DNA from: Ctenosaura bakeri
Lineage: Eukaryota > Chordata > Lepidosauria > Squamata > Iguanidae
Direction: 5' to 3'
NCBI GenBank assembly: GCA_948474755.1
Contig: CAOLHI010001825.1
Coordinates: 62,001-126,000 of the forward strand
DNA: 64,000 nucleotides
A model generated the notes under the pieces. The model had not been told where the DNA came from. It searched no databases and saw only the letters and a program-made list of their open reading frames with translations. Positions 57,471 to 64,000 of this stretch are shown piece after piece (the stretch's first letter is position 1; every line of letters starts with the position of its first letter). A program made the position numbers and the translations under genes.

Positions 57471-58507
57471 TCTGAATCTGACCATCGATGATATAGCAAC
57501 TATAAGCATTTTGAGAACCCCATCAATCTGGCATTTTTTTGGAGTTATAATCTTGGGTACAATTTAGCATGAATTATGTAGTCAGTGCTGCATTCTTCTT
57601 AAAGAAGAAATATTTTGGGCAAGACTTCTGTCTTTTAATGAAGAGAAGATGTACTGTCAGAAACATCAAGTGAAGAAGACACACACACTCATCTCCTGCT
57701 GGTTGGGGTGTTCCCCTGGTCTCCCTTGCAGCATTTTTCTGCTTGTGAAGATTTGTGAAGGATTTTCAAGGGACAGACTGGATTCTCTGGATCAGGAAAA
57801 AAATGGTATATCTAGAGAAGTAATACTGTTTAGAACTATGGGCATTGGTCACACTGGTTGAAGGATTCTGGAAACTGCAGTTCAAAAAACTAACTTTTCT
57901 GAGTTCTGGACTATTTGTGTCTCAACATGTCCAATGAAATGTGGAGTGAATGTTACTCTGCCATATGTCCATAGTATATAAAATGTTATTTAAAGCTATC
58001 CACAGGGTTGGTCCTACCATTAGGTAGAGTGAGGTAACTGCTTCAGGCAGAAATGGACAATACACAGCAGTAGCAGTTTCTTGACCAGTCACAATACATT
58101 ATTGGAGGACAAAACTGTGTGACCTTAGAGCCAGCACCATCATTAAGCAAAGTGTGGCAGGAGATTAATAGTTTTTCCCTTGATTTATTATTGTTGGTAT
58201 GTTTATGGAAGTCTCCCTCCTTGATCACTGAATTTTAAGCAGGAGCACATTTTTTGTGTGCAATTGTTAAAAAAAAAAAGCATTACCCATTTCCTGTTGT
58301 GAGTCACTGATGACAGAATAATTTGCAGTGTGTTGAATCCCCTTGCTAAGTCAAGGAGGTGGGCAGCAAAGAAAAAGGACTGACAGGGTCATATACCAGC
58401 CAGGTAAAGAGAAGACTTTTTAAGGAAGAAAGAATAAAAACAACATTAGGAAGAAGAGATGATAATTTTAAATTCAGTAGCTCCTATAATGAGGCACAAA
58501 GGTTTTA
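57471..58507. other. No recognisable gene
   Basis: The phrase ggtcctaccattaggtagag and tgaggtaactgcttcaggca (58008-58050) looks like part of a common vertebrate interspersed repeat, but I cannot assign it. Nothing else is seen. Confidence 0.3.
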
Positions 58508-58965
58508 AGGCCATTGTGTGATCCTAACAGTTCCCAAATTGAAAGAAAATTTTTTAAAAAGCAGTTTTTAAAATGTAACTCAGTACCTTTTCCACAGGAG
58601 GCCTGTGTCCCAGCATGGGGACATGAGAGGAGCGGGACTGCGATGACACTTCTGCAAGACCTTGTCACATCCTATCCTTCTCCCATCACCAGCTGGTACG
58701 ATCATGAAGTAAATCATTGACAGGATTTCCCAGTCAATGATCCCCAATTGCACAATGGTCCTGCAGTTACCTGCCATGTGGAAGACCTTGAATCGTGATG
58801 GAGGCACTTCCTGCCCCAGCACAGCATCAGAAAGAGCCCAGATGCACTGCAGGAAGAAGAAGAGCATCAATTGCACTCCCTTCCACAAGGAGCTTGTCCA
58901 TTGTGGAGGGAAACGTTCTCATTGTGCTCCCCTCCCAGCAGAGGTGCTGCTGGGACCGTGATCAG
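58508..58965 (-). mobile_element. Possible diverged relative of the CpG-rich DNA transposons
   Basis: The complement of 58807-58825 is a 19-base exact match to 12022-12040 (gctgtgctggggcaggaag), with weaker similarity beyond. The segment starts with aaggccattgtgtg, a plausible GGCC terminus. The right end is unclear. A 102-codon minus-strand frame crosses it but resembles no protein I know. Confidence 0.4.
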
Positions 58966-59135
58966 AAAACTATGGGAAAAGGTAGAGTGTGGAAAGTGCC
59001 AGTATTTATTGTTCATCTGTATCTTTGTTTATTTTAAACATGTGGTTTGGAATAAAAAGGTTGTGGAAGACATAACGGTATGTTTACCATACAGCCAACC
59101 TGTCCCAGTAGTCTGTTGCCTGCAGGTATGGTAAA

Positions 59136-59617
59136 GGCCCTTTCTACACCAGGCTATTTAAAATGGCACAGAGCGACCTCCAATGGAGATCTTCTGCACC
59201 GTGGAGTGGACTGGGGTGGACTACTTCTCAGATGCTTAAGAGGAACTGTTCTGCCACCATAGGTTCAGTTTGTCCCTTAAAAAGGGAGGTGGCAGGACAC
59301 TATCTTGCTGTTTGTCCCAATAGGCGAAGTGTCTTGGGTTGTTCTGGTAGACTCTAAAGACTCCAGGCAACAGTTATTCATTTTGTGACTACCTACTCAC
59401 TAAAGTTAATTGTCAATGGGCTTTCCACACTAGACTGTTATAGTGCTGTTATTCCACTTTCAGCATCTTGTGGAATCCTGGGGTTTGCAATTTAGGGAGG
59501 AGGCTTTAGAATTCTCAACCAGAGAGCTCTTTGGCCTCAGTAAACTACAGAATTCCACAGGATGTTGAAAGTGGAATAACAGCACTATAACACTATAGCA
59601 CTTTGGCGGAAAGGCCC
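59136..59617. mobile_element. Composite of two GGCC-ended DNA transposons
   Basis: The left end GGCCCTTTCTACACC and the following atttaaaatggcacagagcg resemble the start of the 7.4-kb element (ctttaaatggtgcagtgcat). From 59418 the sequence becomes the hairpin family (gggctttccacactagactg … ggaataacagcactataaca). The right end cactttggcggaaaggccc again resembles the 7.4-kb element's right end, so a hairpin element may be nested in a larger one. The flanks are (g)TAAA and TAA. The internal borders are uncertain. Confidence 0.6.
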
Positions 59618-59644
59618 TAAGCCACAAATACTAGGTTCTTAAGA

Positions 59645-59800
59645 CTCTTTCACACCACACTGTTATAGCACTATTATTCAGCTTTAACTGCCGTGGCATC
59701 TTTCTGTGGAATCCTGGGGTTAGTAGTTTGATGAGGCACTGAATTCTCTGACTGAGAAATCTAAATGCCTTTCCCTAAACTGCAAATACCATTATTTCAT
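59645..59800. mobile_element. Partial palindromic DNA transposon ('taactgccgtgg' subfamily)
   Basis: ctctttcacaccacactgtt and agctttaactgccgtggcat match the 32.6-kb element. The right arm is decayed. Confidence 0.6.
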
Positions 59801-60134
59801 GCAAAGTTGCAATGGAGGTTAATAGGGCCCTCAGAAGGGACACATTCTATTTATAAGCTGGAATAAAAATATTATCAAAATATAGTTATAACTGTATGTC
59901 TTTTATCATTTCAGAGTCTTTTTCCCCCAGTCCACTTGCATTTCACTGTTTTTAGGGTTCTCTTCCGAACTATCTTGAGCATTCAGTGAGTGGAGAAGCA
60001 ATTCCAAAAGATTAAAGAAGCATAAATAATGTATTAACGCAACTTCAGTTGTAAACCTCAGCCACTAACCTCATGAAATTAAATACCAGGTATTTTTGAA
60101 TCTTTCATTCTTTCTACCTCCTGAGACATTTAAT

Positions 60135-60136
<2 letters not shown>

Positions 60137-60165
<29 letters not shown>
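60137..60165. repeat. (TG)n microsatellite
   Basis: About 14 TG units. Confidence 0.95.
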
Positions 60166-60171
<6 letters not shown>

Positions 60172-60455
60172 GCTCCAGTTTAACCAGATCACAGCTTTTT
60201 TTTTTAAGAGAGGCCAATCATACTTGATTTGTTGTTCAAAAAAATGTAAAAAGTTTTTTAAAAAATTACTAAAGCATTCTATGCTTGTCATTTAATGTCT
60301 GTGTAACATACTCTATTTAATTCACTTTCTCTATCTTGGCAAATATTATCTAGATAGTCAAAAATTTTGGGACCAAAGAAGTGAATGGAAACAGGGAAGT
60401 GGCAATGGTACAAAGTAGCAAAAGGCAGGATTTAAACCAGAATGCAGGCTGTATT

Positions 60456-60825
60456 TAAAAATTTCACAGATGAAAACTGGGACACATGTGGCCAAGCAAC
60501 GTCATAGTGTTTCCAAGGTGACAAAAATTATTAATGAGGAAGGACAGAGAAGCTAAGAGAGTCTGCAGCAGTTTGTTTTTGTCTGAGTCTACCAGGAAGG
60601 GCAGGATTCTGCCATCTCCTCTCTTCCCACTGCTGAATGAATTGAGTGCAAACTACTTCTCCAAGTTGAAATCAGTTTACATCAATTGAGGTAAGACAGG
60701 ATGAAGGGAGGGAAAATTGGAAATGGAGAGAGAAACTGGGACATTTTAAAAAGAGGTGAAAAAGTGAGATGCAAAAGGATTAACTGGGAATGTCCCTACA
60801 AACTCAGGATAGTTGGATTGTGTTA
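60456..60825 (-). mobile_element. hAT-like repeat, near full length, inverted
   Basis: It begins tttcacagatgaaaactggg and ends gggaatgtccctacaaactc, then aggatagttggat, which is the complement of the left end at 61.8 kb (caactatcccagtttggc). Internal phrases match 14.9-15.0 and 16.1-16.4 kb. Confidence 0.65.
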
Positions 60826-61785
60826 AAACCACAATGCTATACATTTGCAATCTCTCAGAACAATGCCTTTTGAGATGAGAACAAACAAAAGGCACAGTAT
60901 CATAGAATTCTGAAACTGTTACAGAACTCCTGGGGTGAAAAATGGTTGCACAATTTTGAAGTGTCAGAATATGGAACCCAAGGAAAATTGAGCCATTGCA
61001 GCTACAATTTCAGGATAAAACAAGCTGCCTAGTGAGGGAATTTGGGTTAGTGAGCATGACAATATTGCATAGCATTAAAATAAAGAGTAAAATTAGCAGA
61101 CAGCAGTATTAAATTCTTCATCTTTGTAAAACAAATCTGAAAATGCCCTTATCACTGCATGACAAATTTTAGCTGGTGAATTAAAATAATAATTCACTAT
61201 CCATTTTAGCAGATCCTTCTCTGTTTTCGCTTCTGCTAACTTTTTCCCAGAGCCCAAACTTGTTGTTATTTTACCAAAAGTAAATAGAAGATTCAGTGGA
61301 GCAGTGCACTGCAACCAACATTTTCATTTTGTATTTCCTGGTTAAATGGGACATTGCAAAACAATTGCCTCTACACAGATGCTATAATGATTCTGGTTAT
61401 CTGTCATTCCTTAGCTTTCTCACAAGATACCCTGAGAAACAGGCAACTAATAGCATAGGAATTGTATGCATACATGCACAGAAACAAGACCTAATGAATA
61501 CAGTGGGGCTCCTTCTTTATAACGTACATATTGGATTACAACCAAAGTCTCAGAGCCATGTGGAATTTTCAATGTCCATGTTGCATTTCCTAGTCATGTC
61601 AAGGTGTACAGTTAGATCATGGCTGTAAGATTTTCAGAATGTTTCAAGCGGCATTCCAGAAAACTGGGCCACAAAAGTATAACTAGAAAAAATTATGGCA
61701 ATACTTTTGTAACAGGCCAATATTGGTGATGGAGTGCACATAACAAGTAGCATGGCACATAACACATCCTGAATCTGAGCACCTA
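60826..61785. other. No recognisable feature
   Basis: Two frames of 73 and 110 codons on opposite strands have no motif. Confidence 0.3.
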
Positions 61786-62012
61786 CAGTATACTCTCCAA
61801 CTATCCCAGTTTGGCAAGGATAGTCCCATTAATCCTGTGTCATTTCCACTTTTTCAGCTGCTTTTAAAATGTCCCAGTTTCTCTTTCTTCCTCCCACTTT
61901 CCCTCTCTGTTGTCAACTTACTTCAGTTGCTGCAAACTGAGTTCAAAGTGTAGAAGTAGCTTGTATTCAACAACAGGAAGAAGAGGAAAGGAGAGAAAAA
62001 GTCAGAATCTTA

Positions 62013-62418
62013 GGCCCTTTTCAGGAATTTTTGAAGCAAAAGGGCCCCTTGAGTACATGTGAGGAGCGATCCATACAATGCACTCATATTTGCGCAACAC
62101 TCAAGGGCCTGATGCGGACTGTGCATGCATTTTTAAATTTTTGGCTCAAAGCCTAAAATGCTGCGCGGTCGTGCATCGCTCCATGCCCCCGCATGCACTT
62201 ACCTAGTGTGTAGAGCCTCAGGAGCCAAGTCAGTTGTGTGTTCACTCCTCAGTGCAGCCTGGGAGGTCCCAGGCTGCACTGAGAATGGAAGAGGCGGGGT
62301 GCTCGCGCGAGCAGGAAGCCATTGCGGAGCCCAAGCAGGAGGGATGCGGGAGCATTCCTCCAAAGTCTTTGTGCATGAGCCTCCCACTCTGGCACCAGGA
62401 AAAAGTACGAAAAGGGCC
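62013..62418. mobile_element. CpG-rich DNA transposon, 406 bp, TSD TTA
   Basis: The ends GGCCCTTTTCAGG and the complement of GGCCCTTTTCGTAC are flanked by exact TTA (62010-62012 and 62419-62421). The interior has many CpGs (62160-62340) and a perfect 17-bp hairpin at 62248-62283. It is related to the 11.9-kb element in opposite orientation (gagcgatccatacaatgcac against gagtgcgtcatacagatcac). No transposase is encoded. Confidence 0.9.
62248..62283. repeat. Perfect 17-bp hairpin with 2-base loop
   Basis: CTCAGTGCAGCCTGGGA (62248-62264) and its exact complement (62267-62283) flank GG. It lies in the centre of the CpG-rich element. Confidence 0.95.
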
Positions 62419-62869
62419 TTACTCTTTTTCTTAGGAAAAAACAAACTGCTACAACCTCTCTGCTAGCTTGTGTATTCTTCCTCGTTAATAACTTTTGCCA
62501 CCTTGACCACAGTCAAATGTTGCTTGGCCATCTGAGTCCCAGTTTTCAAGTGTGAAATGCTGGAGGATATACTAGAAAGTCCTACATAGTCCAGCATTTT
62601 GTTTCCACAGTAGCTTAGCCAATGCCTATGGAAAGTCAAATAGCAGGACACGATTGTACCCTCCATCACACTTTCTGTAGCAGCTGACACTGAAATATAT
62701 ACACTTCCCTGGATAATGGATATAATGTACAACCATTATGACTGATAGTTATTGATAACCATGTCCTCTATTAATTGTTCTAATTCTTCTTAATGCTATC
62801 CATGTTGGTGGTCAATATTAGATATCTTTTGGTAACAAGTGCCACTCTCTCCATCGAAAGACCTTATTT

Positions 62870-63485
62870 TCCTATATGAACCTGCCTGATTTTTAAGATC
62901 TTCAGGGAGAGGCTTTCTCTCAGGCCATTTCTACACTAGACTGTTATAGTGCTATTATTCCAGTTTCAACATCCTATGGAATCCTGGGATTTGCAGTTTA
63001 GGGAGGGGCCTGAGGGGGAGGATTCCATAGGATGTTAAAAGTGGAATAACAGCACTATAACAGTCTAGTGTAGAAATGCCCCTAAGTCTCACCAACTTCA
63101 TAATCATGGTTGTTAAAGATACATGAGGAAGCCTTCTTGGTGGATTCTCCAACACTGTGGAATTCTCTGCCATGGGAGACCAGGGTTACAGCCTCTTTGT
63201 TGTCCTTCCACCAGCAGAGAAAGGCTGTTTTAGTTGAACAAGTATTTGGTGACTATGTGGTAAGTATTTTGTGACTATGTGGGGTACATACATTTCATCA
63301 TTTTTAATTGTTCTTGTTATTGTTTTGCAATATTTTATATTGTTGTAAAGTATGCCTATTTCAGTATGGTATCTCACTGGATTGTGTTTTCTTTTTTTTA
63401 ACAATAATTTATAAAATTCATGTACCTTGTTTTAACTCATGCATGAGCTGCCTTGCATCCCATATCCCAAAGTGAGATATAAAAT
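62870..63485 (+). mobile_element. L2 LINE 3' end, split by a hairpin transposon
   Basis: ttttaagatcttcagggaga, then ggctttctctc, is the end of L2 ORF2. After the insertion it continues with ccatgggagaccagggttac and ends gcatgagctgccttgcatcc, agtgagatataaaatgaacc, the L2-type tail. Confidence 0.65.
62923..63081. mobile_element. Hairpin DNA transposon in L2, ~159 bp
   Basis: The left arm ggccatttctacactagact pairs with the right arm gtctagtgtagaaatgcccc. Inner phrases (aacatcctatggaatcctgg) are repeated in inverse. It lacks the central block of the 200-bp members. The target duplication is not clean (tca / cta). Confidence 0.9.
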
Positions 63486-63767
63486 GAACCAAATTAAGTT
63501 AAATTTGGAAAGAAAGAAATAAAATTTAACAATATGCTGTGTGAAGAAGTATTTCTATGATCTATCCTGGATCTCCCATCTATCCTTAATCTCCTATTGA
63601 TCCCAAGTTCTAGCTTTATAGGGAAGAGAGTAAAACTTCTCCATATCCACTTTCTCCACTTCATGCATAATTGTACACACCTCTCTGATATTCCTTACTC
63701 AACACTTTACTAAGCTAAAATCTTATAACTTTCTGCGGGAGTGTTACCCAGACCTTATTATTAAAAT

Positions 63768-63806
<39 letters not shown>

Positions 63807-63838
63807 TTAAGACTATTTAATGCCTTCAAGCCAGTTAC
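63486..63838. other. No gene seen; (TTTA)n tract
   Basis: A (TTTA)n microsatellite of about 11 units lies at 63764-63809. The rest is unassigned. Confidence 0.6.
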
Positions 63839-63877
63839 ACAGCCAGCATGGTGTATGGGGTTTGAGTGTTAGACTAG
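63839..63877 (+). mobile_element. Sauria SINE head, interrupted at window end
   Basis: cagccagcatggtgtatggg, then gtttgagtgttagactag, is the tRNA-like head. It breaks at GACTA, the same point as in the copies at 13.5 and 11.9 kb. The remainder should lie beyond 64000. Confidence 0.82.
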
Positions 63878-64000
63878 GGCCATTTCTGCACTAGGCTGCC
63901 ATAGCAATATTATTCCACTTTCAACATCCAATGGGATCTTGGGGTTTGCAGTTTAGGGAGGGGTCAGATGGCCCCTCCCTCAACTGCAAACCCCAGGATT
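63878..64000. mobile_element. Hairpin DNA transposon in SINE, cut by window end
   Basis: It begins GGCCATTTCTGCACTAGGCT and contains the usual left arm, centre and start of the right arm (ctgcaaaccccaggatt). The target duplication (TAG or CTA) cannot be confirmed because the right flank is outside. Confidence 0.88.

Larger units (their letters stand above)
61790..62590 (+). mobile_element. hAT-like repeat, split by a CpG-rich transposon
   Basis: The left part 61790-62009 and the right part 62419-62590 match the uninterrupted copy at 16.0-16.4 kb, including gactgagttcaaagtg-type and aaactgctaca phrases. The ends ctctccaac and aatgctggaggat are inverted relatives. The comparison shows where the inner element entered. 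Confidence 0.72.

Noticed and set aside
58580..58888. 102-codon minus-strand frame with a hydrophobic N-terminus as a secreted protein
   Set aside because: It overlaps a probable diverged DNA-transposon copy and plus-strand frames of similar length, and it matches no family that I know.
1..64000. CRISPR array, operons, ribosome-binding sites or bacterial origin
   Set aside because: No regularly spaced identical repeats. Gene density, repeat types and structure are those of a vertebrate nuclear genome.

Overview
The window looks like repeat-rich, AT-leaning intergenic or intronic DNA from a squamate reptile, probably a lizard. The main evidence is at least eight copies of a SINE that has a tRNA-like head (A and B boxes), a Bov-B-like 3' end and a (CAA)n tail, which is the structure of Sauria SINEs. 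CR1, L2 and L1 LINEs, abundant short palindromic DNA transposons and LTR elements occur alongside them. I recognise no host protein-coding exon, rRNA or functional tRNA gene. All convincing protein similarity is to LINE proteins, and every such reading frame is broken.

Layout. At 0.4-7.4 kb there is a CR1 tail, a Sauria SINE, a hairpin DNA transposon and a 195-codon ORF of unknown meaning. At 7.4-13.2 kb there is a dense nest: a CpG-rich 457-bp element with TTA target duplications, a truncated LTR, a 5'-truncated L1 (8.3-10.7 kb), an L2 tail, a 200-bp hairpin element, and a three-layer stack at 11.7-13.2 kb (SINE interrupted by a DNA element, itself interrupted by a solo LTR). At 13.5-22.2 kb there are more SINEs and CR1 copies, including a 300-codon CR1 reverse-transcriptase remnant. 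At 27.0-28.4 kb lies an L2 reverse transcriptase with an (AAT)n tail. At 34.2-35.6 kb lies a CR1 reverse transcriptase. At 39.8-44.2 kb a CR1 and an L1 are each split by a solo LTR. At 48.2-51.8 kb lies a long CR1 that still shows ORF1 (zinc-finger and SGNH-esterase remnants), endonuclease and reverse-transcriptase parts. At 52.1-55.6 kb two more solo LTRs lie in opposite orientations. From 57 kb to the end there are hairpin elements, a second CpG-rich element and L2 tails.

The nesting gives relative ages: LINEs and Sauria SINEs are hosts, the GGCC-ended DNA elements with 3-bp target duplications cut into them, and the LTRs with 4-bp target duplications are among the youngest layers. Three observations stand out. 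(1) Three separate Sauria SINEs carry GGCC-ended elements at the same internal point, the TAT of GACTATGACTC. (2) Five full-length solo LTRs with palindromic TGTTACC/GGTAACA ends have 4-bp duplications, four exact and one with a mismatch. (3) A 201-bp segment occurs twice in inverted orientation, 7 kb apart, with every compared base identical, among repeats that are otherwise visibly diverged.
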